Of a stretch of 64,000 bases of DNA, positions 16,910 to 25,754 are shown piece by piece. Each line of letters begins with the position of its first letter. Position 1 is the first letter of the stretch. The notes under the pieces are model-generated. The model ran no database searches. It saw only the letters and a program-made list of their open reading frames with translations, and was not told the DNA's origin. This stretch comes from Methylobacterium sp. 2A (lineage in GTDB: Bacteria > Pseudomonadota > Alphaproteobacteria > Rhizobiales > Beijerinckiaceae): assembly GCF_009806555.1 (NCBI RefSeq), contig NZ_VUOK01000019.1, forward strand, positions 1 to 64,000. The letters run 5' to 3'. Both the position numbers and the translations under genes were made by a program.

Positions 16910-17760
16910 GGGTGTGAACCGAACCAAGGCATTGCGAGGTCTTTGGTTTTGTGATTCCAGGCAGCCGTTTTGCAGAGTGGAGGCTGCGATGGCGGACCTG
17001 TTCTGGCTCTCGGATGAGCAGTGGGCGGTGATGGCCCCGTTCATGCCCAAGGATCAGCCCGGACCGGAGCGGAAGGACGACCGGCAGATCATCTCCGGCA
17101 TCCTGCACGTGCTCACCTCCGGCTGCCGCTGGCGCGATTGCCCCGCCGCCTACGGCCCGCGCACCACAGTCTACAACCGCTTCAACCGCTGGTCGCGGCG
17201 CGGTTTCTGGAAGGCGATGCTGGCGGCGCTGGCCAAATCCGGATGGGCCGGCGACGCAGCCGCCCTCGATAGCACCTATGTGCGGGCTCACCGCTCGGCC
17301 CACGGCGGCAAAGGGGGGCGAAAGCACAGGCCATCGGGTGCTCGCGCGGCGGCCAGACGACCAAGATCCACGCGCTCACCGATGTCCTCGGCCGCCCCGG
17401 CGTCCTGCTGCTGACACCCGGCAACGCCAGCGACGTGACGACCGCGCCTGCCGTGTTGGCCGAAGCGCCCGGCCGGATCCGGCGTCTGGCCGCAGACAAG
17501 GGCTACGACGCCGATTGGCTGCGTACCGATCTGCGGGCGCAGGGCATCACGCCGGTCATCCCGGGCAAGCGCGGCCGCAAGCGGAAGATCCGCCACGACA
17601 AACGCCGCTATCGCGAGCGCTGGCGGATCGAGGCCGCCTTCAATCGCCTCAAGGACTTCCGCCGGATCGCCACCCGCTACGACAAGCTCGCCCGCAACTA
17701 CGCGTCAGCTCTCGCTCTAGCTGCCGTCATCGCCTTCTGGTGCTGATCGAGTCCAGACCC
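16910..17760 (+). mobile_element. IS5-family element (IS427-like group)
   Basis: Inverted repeats bound the element: gggtgtgaaccgaa at the left and, in reverse complement, gggtctggactcga at the right. TA flanks both ends (16908-16909 and 17761-17762), as expected for a TA target duplication. It encodes a transposase in two overlapping frames joined by a slippery run. The right end lies directly against the terminus of an IS701-family element, which suggests sequential insertion into a hot spot downstream of the permease operon. Confidence 0.85.
16989..17746 (+). CDS. IS5-family transposase, two frames joined by a slippery frameshift
   Basis: The first frame starts MADLFWLSDEQWAVMAPFMP at 16989 and contains the DUF4096-like region (SGCRWRDCPAAYGPRTTVYN) and the first catalytic Asp in ALDSTYVRAHR. 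The second frame continues from about 17320 as AQAIGCSRGGQTTKIHALTD and LAADKGYDADWLR (second Asp), then RRYRERWRIEAAFNRLKDFR (Glu) to a stop at 17746. The switch falls at AAAGGGGGG (17310-17318), a typical slippery sequence, and IS427-group elements normally use this device. I therefore regard it as an intact transposase made by programmed frameshifting, not a broken one. Confidence 0.8.
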
Positions 17761-17809
17761 TAGCACTACTTTGGCAGATTGATTTCAGGGTGGCAGGTTG
17801 AGATCGGCG

Positions 17810-19109
17810 TCACAGTGCGGGCATCGCCGCGGTGGCGGCGGACTGAGGTGATCCAGGATGGCCTGCCGGATCGCCGGCATCGAGGGCTGGGGTGGTGGGC
17901 AGGCGATTCTTTTTTTTCCGCCCCGCCGCTGCCAGGCGCCGGGATTGGAGGAAGGCGTAGGCCATCATCGTCATCAGCGCGTGCCGATGCAGCCCGGTCC
18001 AGGATCGGCCCTCGAAGTGATCGAGGCCGAGTTCCTCCTTCATCTGCTGGTGGGCCTGCTCGCAGATCCATCGCGCCTTGATGGTTGCGGCCAGCTGCTT
18101 GAGGGTGGCCTCGGCCGGCAGGTTCGAGAGATAGTACTTGCGCTCGCCCGAGCCGCGCTCCTCGCGCACCAGCCAGACCTCGTCACCGGGCAGGTGCTGG
18201 TTGCCTTGTCCGCCGATCCTCTGGGTCGGGCCATCGGCCATCCGGACGCGCAGCGCGCAGAAGCGAGCCCGCAGCCGGCCCTTGGTGCCGCGCCGCCAGG
18301 TCACCGCCCGGCCGCTCATGTCCGCGAGGATCGTCTCCGCTGAGACCGAGACCTGATCCGGCACGTGACGCTTGCGCGGTCGCCCACGCCCCGCGACGGG
18401 GAAGATCAGCGTCACGTCGGCCGGGTAGACCTTGCTGCGTCCCGAGATCCCGACGGCCCAGCTCAGGCCACGCGCGCTCAGGGCCTGCCGGAACGGGGCG
18501 GATCCATATCCGGCATCGGCCAACACGCAGCCGAAGCGCACGCCGCCCGCCCGGACCCGGTCGATCTCCGCAACCGCGATCTTCAGCTTGGTGCGGGCCG
18601 CCCGCAGGCCCTCAGGTACGCCGGCCGAGACCATCCGATCCGGGTCGCGCGTCCAGGTCTCGGGTAGGAACAGCGCCAGACTGACCGCTACGGGGACCTC
18701 GCCGCGCGCCAGCGTGAGCGACACCAGCGTCTGGCAGTTGGCGGTCTTACCCAGCGTCGTGGCGTATTGCGGCGCCACCCCGACCGAGCGGTTGCCCTTC
18801 TTCGGCAAGGCGGCCTCATCCTGAGCTTGTCGAAGGATCGTCGACGACCAGGATCGCATCCATGCCGCCGACGAGGCGATCGGCCTCGCCGAGCAGCGCC
18901 CGCTGCAGCGGCGCCTCATCCCAGATCCCGGCCGCGATGAAGTGGTGGAGCCGGTCGTAAGGGATCCCCTCGGCCCGAGCCGCCATCGGCTGGACGCTCT
19001 TGCGATCACCGAGGCCGATCAACCCGGCCACATAGAGCAAGCCCAAGGACGGTCGTCCCCGAACACCCGAATGCGCGACGCGTTCGTGCCACAGCCCGGC
19101 GTGTATCAC
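17810..19109 (-). pseudogene. IS701-family transposase with 22-bp insertion and truncated start
   Basis: The upstream frame carries VAGLIGLGDRKSVQPMAARA and LHHFIAAGIWDEAPLQRALL up to AILVVDD, the first catalytic Asp region of the DDE_5 domain. A 22-bp insertion at 18815-18836 then changes the frame. The rest continues as ALPKKGNRSVGVAPQYATTL, RFGCVLADAGYGSAPFRQAL (second Asp) and KARWICEQAHQQMKEELGLD (Glu) to 17810. The N-terminus lacks the usual first residues. Both lesions make it inactive. Confidence 0.88.
18815..18836. repeat. 22-bp insertion in the transposase catalytic site
   Basis: The segment reads ctcatcctgagcttgtcgaa plus gg on the plus strand. It lies between the codons for AILVVDD and ALPKKG, which are adjacent in intact relatives, so it is an insertion. 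I recognise the core cctgagcttgtcgaagg from memory as a short repeat scattered in many proteobacterial genomes. A near copy of the core (gagcctgtcgaagga) occurs at about 35210 in this window. Confidence 0.6.
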
Positions 19110-19115
19110 TCGAAG

Positions 19116-19877
19116 TCAGGACATCGCCTGAACGATCTCCGTCAGCCGTTCGGCGCGTAGGATCCGGATGGATGCCTTGTCGACCGCCACGATGCCGTCC
19201 GCCTGGAAGCGCTTCAGCATCATGGTCACCCATTGCCGCGTCGAGCCGATGAGGGCGGCAATCTCGTCATGCGTGATCCGGCGCTCGATCACGCGGGCGC
19301 CGGCTTCGTCCCGCCCGTAGAGATCGCCGAGGTTCAGCAGAAGCTGCGCCAGACGCTCGATCACCGAGCGCGTGCCGAGCATCTGCGCCATCGCGGTGTA
19401 GCACCGCCCCTTGGCCTCCAGCGCCTCGATCAGGCAGAGGGCAAAGTCCGGCATCTGGCGGATGAGCTGGCGCAGGGTCGCGGCGGAGAGCACGGTGACC
19501 GTGCAGGGCTCGATCGCCTCCCCCGACCATTGGTGCACGCCGCCGCCAGTCAGGCTCGGGCCGCCGATGAAGTGGCCGGGCGTCCAGTAGGCCAGCGTGA
19601 TCTGCCGGCCCGACGGACCGGTGTAGAAGACGCGCACGCGCCCGGTCTCGATCAGGAAGATGCCGCCATGCAGCTCGCCCTGGCGAAAGACGCTCTGGCC
19701 AGGTCTGAGCGACAGGGTCCGCCCGGCCGCCCGCAGGCGCGTGATGTCGGCGGGCGGAAGGGCATCCAGGAAGCCGGCGCCCTCATCGAGACCCTCGATG
19801 CTCTCGCTCAGGAACAGGGCGCTGACGATCAGCGGCGCGCGCGGCGACGTCGGCAGAGTGGCGAGTGCGGGCGACAT
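19116..19877 (-). CDS. Crp/Fnr-family transcriptional regulator
   Basis: This regulator has about 253 aa. A cyclic-nucleotide-binding-type beta-roll (SLRPGQSVFRQGELHGGIFL, then GRVRVFYTGPSGRQITLAYW) occupies about residues 40-150. A Crp-type winged helix follows, with the recognition helix in ITHDEIAALIGSTRQWVTMM. I see no N-terminal four-Cys cluster like that of FNR, so an oxygen-sensing Fe-S centre is unlikely. I set the start at the ATG of MSPALATLPTSPRAP; the upstream extension lacks family similarity and has basic, Cys-containing shadow composition. It is divergent from the transporter-redox operon at 20.2-26.7 kb and probably controls it. Confidence 0.85.
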   Translation of the reverse strand: MSPALATLPTSPRAPLIVSALFLSESIEGLDEGAGFLDALPPADITRLRAAGRTLSLRPGQSVFRQGELHGGIFLIETGRVRVFYTGPSGRQITLAYWTPGHFIGGPSLTGGGVHQWSGEAIEPCTVTVLSAATLRQLIRQMPDFALCLIEALEAKGRCYTAMAQMLGTRSVIERLAQLLLNLGDLYGRDEAGARVIERRITHDEIAALIGSTRQWVTMMLKRFQADGIVAVDKASIRILRAERLTEIVQAMS

Positions 19878-20158
19878 TGTCCGACGATCCGGAATCGAGC
19901 GGTGGAGCTCACCACTATGCGCGCCGCAACACTTCGAACCATTCCAAACATTCGGTGAAGCAGAGAATTCCGTCTTCTTACCGCCGGTTGAGAGAGACGT
20001 ATCTTTTACATCGCTCCATCGGCACGATTTCGGTACCCATCTTCGCGCGGCGCGCAATTAATTGCTGTTTTGCAGCGCGGCCGACGGACGAACATCGGCG
20101 CCGTTCCGACACCGCCGCGATCCGCCCCGGTGTCTCCCCGATCGACGGAGCCGCCCGC
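19878..20158. other. Divergent spacer between regulator and transporter operon
   Basis: This 281-bp stretch presumably holds promoters for both directions. I looked for a TTGA-N6-TCAA type Crp/Fnr operator and found no convincing match. The part near 19930-20070 is richer in A and T than its surroundings. Confidence 0.4.
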
Positions 20159-21577
20159 GTGATCCTCCTTCGCCGCCTCGCCGCTGCCCTCCTGGCCGCC
20201 TCCGCCCTCGTAACGGCGGCCTCGGCGGAGACCATCCGCGTCGCCGTGGGCACCCAGGACACCACGATCAACTGCGCGACCGGTGGCCTCCTGATCCGCG
20301 AGCTGAAGCTCCTCGAAAAGTTCCTGCCGCATGACGGCAAATACAAAGGCGCCACCTACGATATCCAGTGGCGCAACTTCACCAGCGGCGCGCCGCTCAC
20401 CAACGAGATGGTCGCCGGCAAGCTCGATCTCGGCGCGATGGCAGATTTCCCGGGCTCACTGAACGGGGCCGCCTTCGCCAAGGCGGGCCGGCGTAGCCTG
20501 TTCCTGAGCGTGCTGTCGGGCAGCATCAAGGGCAGCGGCAACGGCATCGTGGTGCCGAAGGCCTCGCCGGTTGAGTCCTTCGCGGAGCTGAAGGGCAAGA
20601 CCATCTCGGTACCCTTCGCGTCGACAGCCCACGGCCTGCTGCTGCGTGCCGTCACGGCGCAGGGCTGGGATCCGGAGCGCGACGTCTCCATCATCACCCA
20701 GGCGCCGGAGGTGGCGGGCTCCGCGCTCAAAGCCGGCAAGATCGAGGCGCACGCCGACTTCGTGCCCTTCGCCGACCTGTTTCCCTGGCGCGGCATCGCC
20801 CGGAAGATCTACGACGGCGCCCAGTCGAACGCGCCGACCTTCCACGGCGCGCTGGTCGATGCGGCCTACGCCGAGCGCTACCCCGAGATCGTCACCGCGT
20901 ATCTGCGCGCCGCGATCGAGGCGGACCGGCTGATCGCCGCCGAGCCCGAGCGTTACGCCGAGCTGATTGAGCGGGTGACCGGCATCGAGGCGGAGGTCGC
21001 CTACCTGTTCCACGGGCCGCTCGGCCTGCAGACCCGCGACATCACCTGGAAGCCCGAGTACCGGCAGGCGCTCAAGACCTCGATCGCCACCCTGACGCTC
21101 CTGAAGAAGGCCGATGGCGACCTTGACGTCGACCGCTTCATCGACGACCGCTTTGTGCGCGCGGCCGCCCGGGAAGCCGGGATCGACTACGAGGCGCGCC
21201 TCAAGGATTACGCCCAGACGCCGCTCCAGGCCGCCGACGCGGCGACCGGCCAGCCGATCACCGACGTGACGCGCGTCGCCCAGATCTGGGTGAAGGGCGA
21301 GGAGAAGGTCCGCCCCTACGCCTCGCCCGAGGGCGCCTTCGCGGCCCTGGCCACCCTCGAACAGGCGGGCGGCAGCGCCCGGGTCGTCTACGCGCAGGAC
21401 CGGGACAGCGGCATCAAGCTGTTCGCCGCGCAGGCGTGGTACGTGCGCGATGCCGAGCGCCGCTTGAGCGCCTTCCTGCTCAAGGGCGACGCCGAGGCCT
21501 TCGCCAAGGTCCAGGGCGGCGAAGTGCTCGATTACGACGCGGCCCGGGCTTCGGTCGCGCGGGTGAGCGCCCGATGA
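20159..21577 (+). CDS. NMT1/SsuA-like ABC substrate-binding protein with NosL-like C-terminal region
   Basis: This secreted protein has about 472 aa. The GTG start is chosen because it gives a clean signal peptide (LLRRLAAALLAASALVTAAS-AE). Residues 25-340 resemble nitrate/sulfonate/taurine-type binding proteins, with IRVAVGTQDTTINCATGG and FTSGAPLTNEMVAGKLDLGA. The C-terminal 110 residues go beyond the normal length. Their ending, FLLKGDAEAFAKVQGGEVLD, looks like the NosL fold, a copper-binding accessory domain; this resemblance is by eye only. The stop overlaps the permease start (ATGA). The ligand is unknown. Confidence 0.8.
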   Translation: MILLRRLAAALLAASALVTAASAETIRVAVGTQDTTINCATGGLLIRELKLLEKFLPHDGKYKGATYDIQWRNFTSGAPLTNEMVAGKLDLGAMADFPGSLNGAAFAKAGRRSLFLSVLSGSIKGSGNGIVVPKASPVESFAELKGKTISVPFASTAHGLLLRAVTAQGWDPERDVSIITQAPEVAGSALKAGKIEAHADFVPFADLFPWRGIARKIYDGAQSNAPTFHGALVDAAYAERYPEIVTAYLRAAIEADRLIAAEPERYAELIERVTGIEAEVAYLFHGPLGLQTRDITWKPEYRQALKTSIATLTLLKKADGDLDVDRFIDDRFVRAAAREAGIDYEARLKDYAQTPLQAADAATGQPITDVTRVAQIWVKGEEKVRPYASPEGAFAALATLEQAGGSARVVYAQDRDSGIKLFAAQAWYVRDAERRLSAFLLKGDAEAFAKVQGGEVLDYDAARASVARVSAR

Positions 21578-22428
21578 GCGCCGGAGCGCTCGGCGCGCCG
21601 GCCCTCGCCGCCGGGCCAACGGCGCCGCCGCGGCGCTGGACGATCCGGCCGCGCCTTTCCCTGCGCCGCCTCGCGACCCGGGCGGCCGCGCTCGGCCTCG
21701 GTCTCCTGGCCTGGCACCTTGCCACGCGGCTCAAACTCGATTTCGGTCCCGTCACGTTCCGCAACGTGCCGACTCCCGCCGAGGTGGCGCGGGCGGCCTG
21801 GGCGCTGGCGCAGTCGCCGAAGCTCGGCGCGCATGTCGGTGCGAGTCTCGCGCGAGTGCTCACGGGCTTCCTGGCGGCGCTCGCAGCCGGAATCGCGATC
21901 GGGCTCGCCATCGGCCGCTCGCGGCTGGCGGGCGACCTGCTGCTGCCGCCGCTGGAGGTGCTGCGGCCGATCCCGGCCGTGGCCTGGATCCCGCTCGCGA
22001 TCCTGATGTTCCCGTCCTCGGAAGCCTCGATGGTGTTCATCACCTTCACGGGCGCCCTGTTCCCGATCCTGCTGAACACCGTCCACGGGGCCGAGGCCGC
22101 GAGCCCGCGCCTCGTCGCCTCCGCCCGCAGCCTCGGCGCGGGCCGGGCCGCGATCCTGCGCGAGGTGGTGATCCCGGCCGCCCTGCCCAGCATCGTCACC
22201 GGGGCGGCGATCGGCATGGGCACGGCGTGGTTCTGCCTCGTCACCGCCGAGATGATCTCCGGCCAATATGGGATCGGCTACTTCACCTGGGAATCCTACA
22301 CCCTGCAGAACTACGACGCGATCGTCGTCGGCATGCTGCTGATCGGGCTGCTCGGCATGGGATCGAGCCTCGCCGTGCGCGGCCTCGGCCGGCTTGCCAT
22401 GCCGTGGACCCCGGGAGGCCGACCGTGA
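21574..22428 (+). CDS. ABC transporter permease, nitrate/sulfonate/taurine type
   Basis: This inner-membrane permease has 284 aa. The basic N-terminus is followed by six predicted membrane spans and the EAA-type loop ASARSLGAGRAAILREVVIP. The sequence VLRPIPAVAWIPLAILMFPS is the SsuC/TauC/NrtB family hallmark. It begins with an ATG overlapping the stop of the binding protein and ends with a GTGA overlap into the ATPase gene. Confidence 0.92.
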   Translation: MSAGALGAPALAAGPTAPPRRWTIRPRLSLRRLATRAAALGLGLLAWHLATRLKLDFGPVTFRNVPTPAEVARAAWALAQSPKLGAHVGASLARVLTGFLAALAAGIAIGLAIGRSRLAGDLLLPPLEVLRPIPAVAWIPLAILMFPSSEASMVFITFTGALFPILLNTVHGAEAASPRLVASARSLGAGRAAILREVVIPAALPSIVTGAAIGMGTAWFCLVTAEMISGQYGIGYFTWESYTLQNYDAIVVGMLLIGLLGMGSSLAVRGLGRLAMPWTPGGRP

Positions 22429-23264
22429 GCGCCGCGCCGATCCCGTCCGCCGGCCGCATCGAGATCGCCGAGGCCGCGATCCGCCTCGGCACCGGCGCCG
22501 CCGCCTTCGAGGTGGTGCGCGAGATCGACCTCGCCATCCCGCCACGCCAGTTCGTCTGCCTGCTCGGCCCCTCGGGCTGCGGGAAATCGACCCTGCTCGG
22601 CGCGCTGGCTGGTCATCTCGGCCTCGCCCGCGGCCGCATCGCCCTCGACGGTCAGCCCGTGGCGGGTCCCGACCCGGAGCGCGGCATCGTCTTCCAACAG
22701 CACACCCTGCTGCCCTGGCGGCGCGTGATCGACAACGTTGCCTTCGGCCCGAAGATGCGCGGCATCGCGAAGCCTGAGCGGCTGGCGCTGGCCCGCGAGT
22801 TCCTGGCCCTGGTGGGGCTTGCCGACAGCGCCGAGCTCTACCCGCCCGAGCTGTCAGGCGGTATGCAGCAGCGGGTCGAGATCGCCCGGGTGCTGATCAA
22901 CCGGCCGCGGATCCTGCTGATGGACGAGCCGTTCGGGGCGCTGGACGCCCAGACCCGGCTGATGATGCAGGAACTGCTGCTCGACATCTGGACGCGCCTG
23001 CCGACCACCGTGGTCTTCGTGACCCACGATATCGACGAGGCTTTGTTTCTCGGCGACCGGGTCTTGGTCATGTCGGCCCGTCCCGGGCGGATCCTGGAGG
23101 ACATCCCACTGGCCTTTCCGCGTCCGCGCGGGCGCGACTTGGTCACCGATCCCGATTTCGTGGCGCTGAAGCGCCGCTGCCTCGACCTGCTGCGCCCGCG
23201 GGATGGAAAGCCGCCGCTGCCGCGCCTGACCCCGCTCGGGTTGCCGCTGCCGGGGGCGGCGTGA
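22425..23264 (+). CDS. ABC transporter ATPase, nitrate/sulfonate/taurine type
   Basis: This ATPase subunit has 279 aa: Walker A GPSGCGKSTLLGALAGH, Q-loop IVFQQHTLLPWRRVIDNV, signature LSGGMQQRVEIARVL, Walker B ILLMDEPFGALDAQTR and H-loop FVTHDIDEALFLGDR. All are typical of SsuB/TauB/NrtD. The GTG start overlaps the permease stop, so the three transporter genes are translationally coupled. Confidence 0.93.
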   Translation: MSAAPIPSAGRIEIAEAAIRLGTGAAAFEVVREIDLAIPPRQFVCLLGPSGCGKSTLLGALAGHLGLARGRIALDGQPVAGPDPERGIVFQQHTLLPWRRVIDNVAFGPKMRGIAKPERLALAREFLALVGLADSAELYPPELSGGMQQRVEIARVLINRPRILLMDEPFGALDAQTRLMMQELLLDIWTRLPTTVVFVTHDIDEALFLGDRVLVMSARPGRILEDIPLAFPRPRGRDLVTDPDFVALKRRCLDLLRPRDGKPPLPRLTPLGLPLPGAA

Positions 23265-23346
23265 GCGACGAAATCCGCAGGGCCTCGACCGAGCGACCGG
23301 CAAGGAATTGCTATCACGCGGCAGCCGCCCGGTCTCCTATCGGCCG

Positions 23347-23715
23347 ATGACCGATCCAGCCATGCGCCTCCCCGCCGAACCGCCCTTCGATCCCGACGCG
23401 ATCCCAAGCACGATCGTGCTCGCGGCCGGCGGCCGGGCTCTGCGCCTGACCTGGGCGGGCGGCAGCGCCGCGACCCTCGGCGCGGAGGCCCTGCGCCTCG
23501 GCTGCCGCTGCGCCTGGTGCACCCGCGACCGGATCCAGGGCCGCTTCCCGGCCGGGTTCGAGGCCGTCACGGTTACCCAGGTGGCGCCGTTGGGCGGGTA
23601 CGCCCTCCATCTCGGCTTCTCTGACGGGCACGCCCGCGGGATCTACCCCTTCGCCTACCTGCGCGACCTCGCCCGTGAAGCACGGGCGACCGAGCCGACG
23701 CCCCGGGCGGCCTGA
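23347..23715 (+). CDS. DUF971 (GBBH-like N-terminal domain) protein
   Basis: This 122-aa protein resembles the DUF971 family, which is the N-terminal domain of gamma-butyrobetaine hydroxylase and also occurs alone near Fe-S proteins. It shows LRLTWAGGSAATLGAEALRL, a Cys cluster CRCAWCTRDR, and the closing GYALHLGFSDGHARGIYPFA. The cysteines could bind a metal. I start at ATG 23347, giving MTDPAMRLPAEPPFD; an earlier in-frame codon exists but lacks support. The gene lies between the transporter and flavoprotein genes in the same direction, so it is likely an accessory factor for the redox pair. Confidence 0.82.
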   Translation: MTDPAMRLPAEPPFDPDAIPSTIVLAAGGRALRLTWAGGSAATLGAEALRLGCRCAWCTRDRIQGRFPAGFEAVTVTQVAPLGGYALHLGFSDGHARGIYPFAYLRDLAREARATEPTPRAA

Positions 23716-23748
23716 GCCCGACCTTCCCCATCCCGCACGAGGGCCCGT

Positions 23749-25488
23749 ATGAGCGCGACCGAACCCAGATCTGAGATCATCGAAGCCGACATCCTGGTGA
23801 TCGGCGGCGGCACCGGCGGACCGATGGCCGCCATCAAGGCCAAGGAGGCCGACCCGAAACTCCGCGTCATCCTGATGGAGAAGGCGAACGTGAAGCGCTC
23901 GGGCGCGATCAGCATGGGCATGGACGGGCTGAACAACGCCGTCGTGCCGGGTTACGCCACGCCCGAGCAGTACGTGAAGGAGATCACGGTCGCCAACGAC
24001 GGCATCGTGAACCAGCGCGCCGTGATGGCCTACGCGCAGGGCTCCTTCCCGATGATCCAGTATCTCGACCGGCTCGGCGTGAAGTTCGAGAAGGACGGCT
24101 CGGGCGAATACAACATGCGCAAGGTCCACCACATGGGGACCTACGTGCTGCCGATGCCCGAGGGGCACAACGTCAAGAAGGTGCTCTACCGGCAGCTCCG
24201 CCGCCTGCAGGTCGGCGTGACCAACCGCTACATGGCGACTCGCCTGCTCAAGGGTTCGGACGGGCGGATCGCGGGCGCGGTCGGGGTCAACACCCGCACG
24301 TCCGAGTTCCTGGTGGTGAAGGCCAAGGCGGTGATCCTCGCCTGCGGCGCGGCCGGGCGGCTCGGCCTGCCCGCCTCGGGCTACCTGTTCGGCACCTACG
24401 AGAATGCGGCCAATTCCGGCGACGGCTACGCGATGGCCTATCATGCGGCCGCCGAACTCGCGAACCTCGAATGCTACCAGATCAACCCGCTGATCAAGGA
24501 CTATAACGGGCCGTCCTGCGCCTATGTCACCGGTCCGTTCGGCGGATACACGGCCAACAACAAGGGGCAGCGCTTCATCGAGTGCGATTACTGGTCGGGC
24601 CAGATGATGCTGGAGTTCTGGCGCGAGTTGCAGAGCGGCAACGGCCCGGTCTTCCTGAAGATGGACCATCTGCGTGAGGAGACGATCGCCGAGATCGAGA
24701 CGATCCTCCACACCAACGAGCGGCCCTCGCGCGGGCGCTTCCACGAGCGGCGCGGCACCAACTACCGCCGGCGCCCCGTGGAGATGCACATCTCCGAGAT
24801 CGGCTTCTGCGCGGGCCACTCGGCCTCGGGCGTGTTCGTCGACGAGCATGCCCGCACCACGGTACCCGGCCTCTACGCGGTCGGCGACATGGCGAGCGTG
24901 CCGCACAATTACATGCTCGGCGCCTTCGTGAACGGCGGTATCGCAGGGGCCGACGCGGCGGCCTATTGCGCCGCCACAAGCCTCGCCGATTACGATGACG
25001 GCGATCTCCGCGCCGAGCAGGACCGCGTGCTCGCCCCGACCCGGCGCGCCGACGGCCTCACGCCGCACGAGATGGAATTCAAGACGCGCCGTCTCGTCAA
25101 CGACTATCTCGAGCCGCCGAAGGTGACGGCGAAGATGGAGATCGGCCAGCGCCGCTTCGCCGAGATCCGCGAGGATCTCGACCATCTCTGCGCCCGCGAC
25201 CCGCACGAGCTGCTGCGCGCCCTGGAGATGCAGACCATCCTCGATTGTGCCGACATGGCGGCGGCGGCCTCCCTCTACCGCACCGAAAGCCGCTGGGGCT
25301 TCTACCACCAGCGCGTCGATCACCCCGAGACCGACGACGCGAACTGGAACTGCCACACCGTCCTGTTCAAGGACGCGCAGGGCCGGATGGCTCACGCCAA
25401 GCGCGCCGTCGATCCCTTCATCGTGCCCGTCGCCGAGGCGGAGATGGGCGCCTACCATCAGCTCCGCATCCGGGCGGCGGCCGCGTGA
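23749..25488 (+). CDS. FAD flavoprotein, AprA-like (fumarate reductase/SDH superfamily)
   Basis: This FAD-dependent oxidoreductase subunit has 579 aa. The dinucleotide-binding motif is ADILVIGGGTGGPMAAIKAK near residue 15. NVKRSGAISMGMDGLNNAVV recalls the adenylylsulfate reductase alpha subunit (AprA). The central part has ILACGAAGRLGLPASGYLFG, and the second FAD contact is VPGLYAVGDMASVPHNYMLG. The C-terminal helical domain contains SRWGFYHQRVDHPETDDANW, again AprA-like. No signal peptide is present, so it acts in the cytoplasm. The next gene encodes its probable electron partner. The genes for sulfate adenylylation or siroheme sulfite reductase that accompany true AprAB are absent here, so the substrate may differ. 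Confidence 0.85.
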   Translation: MSATEPRSEIIEADILVIGGGTGGPMAAIKAKEADPKLRVILMEKANVKRSGAISMGMDGLNNAVVPGYATPEQYVKEITVANDGIVNQRAVMAYAQGSFPMIQYLDRLGVKFEKDGSGEYNMRKVHHMGTYVLPMPEGHNVKKVLYRQLRRLQVGVTNRYMATRLLKGSDGRIAGAVGVNTRTSEFLVVKAKAVILACGAAGRLGLPASGYLFGTYENAANSGDGYAMAYHAAAELANLECYQINPLIKDYNGPSCAYVTGPFGGYTANNKGQRFIECDYWSGQMMLEFWRELQSGNGPVFLKMDHLREETIAEIETILHTNERPSRGRFHERRGTNYRRRPVEMHISEIGFCAGHSASGVFVDEHARTTVPGLYAVGDMASVPHNYMLGAFVNGGIAGADAAAYCAATSLADYDDGDLRAEQDRVLAPTRRADGLTPHEMEFKTRRLVNDYLEPPKVTAKMEIGQRRFAEIREDLDHLCARDPHELLRALEMQTILDCADMAAAASLYRTESRWGFYHQRVDHPETDDANWNCHTVLFKDAQGRMAHAKRAVDPFIVPVAEAEMGAYHQLRIRAAAA

Positions 25489-25515
25489 GCGGCGCGACCA
25501 TCGGGAGAGTGCATC

Positions 25516-25749
25516 ATGCCGATCATCACCCAGGCCAAGAGCGCCGCCGTCGTCATCGATGACGACAAGTGCATCGCCGAGAAAGGCTGCCGCGTCTGCG
25601 TCGACGTCTGCCCCCTCGACATCCTCGCGATCGACGAGACCCGACAGAAGGCCTACATGAAATACGATGAATGCTGGTACTGCATGCCGTGTGAAGTCGA
25701 TTGCCCGACCAACGCAGTGAAGGTCAATATTCCTTACCTTCTGCGGTGA
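25516..25749 (+). CDS. Two-cluster 4Fe-4S ferredoxin, AprB-like
   Basis: This 77-aa ferredoxin-like protein has two cysteine sets: CIAEKGCRVCVDVCP (spacing 5-2-3) and CWYCMPCEVDCP (spacing 2-2-3). The widened first loop (Cys-x5-Cys) is also seen in the AprB subunit, but AprB is about twice as long, with a C-terminal tail wrapped around AprA that is missing here. It follows the flavoprotein gene by 27 bp and is expected to pass electrons to or from the flavin. Confidence 0.9.
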   Translation: MPIITQAKSAAVVIDDDKCIAEKGCRVCVDVCPLDILAIDETRQKAYMKYDECWYCMPCEVDCPTNAVKVNIPYLLR

Positions 25750-25754
25750 GCGTC

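Larger units (their letters stand above)
17764..19110 (-). mobile_element. IS701-family element, one end missing
   Basis: The terminus cactactttggcagattga at 17764-17782 closely matches cactactttcgcagattga at 41685-41704, next to another fragment of the same family, which identifies it as the element end. The transposase reads on the minus strand. No matching inverted terminus is seen near 19110, and the transposase lacks its first residues, so the promoter-proximal end has been lost. The remnant abuts the 3' end of the Crp/Fnr regulator gene. Confidence 0.8.

Noticed and set aside
17810..19009. Single intact transposase reading from 19009
   Set aside because: Its first 60 residues are out of frame; the true N-terminal part lies in another frame upstream of the 22-bp insertion.
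19878..20158. Crp/Fnr operator TTGA-N6-TCAA in the divergent spacer
   Set aside because: No arrangement with both half-sites was found.
23314..25458. Open frame of 714 codons antisense to the AprA-like gene
   Set aside because: Shadow of the flavoprotein gene, which carries FAD-binding motifs.
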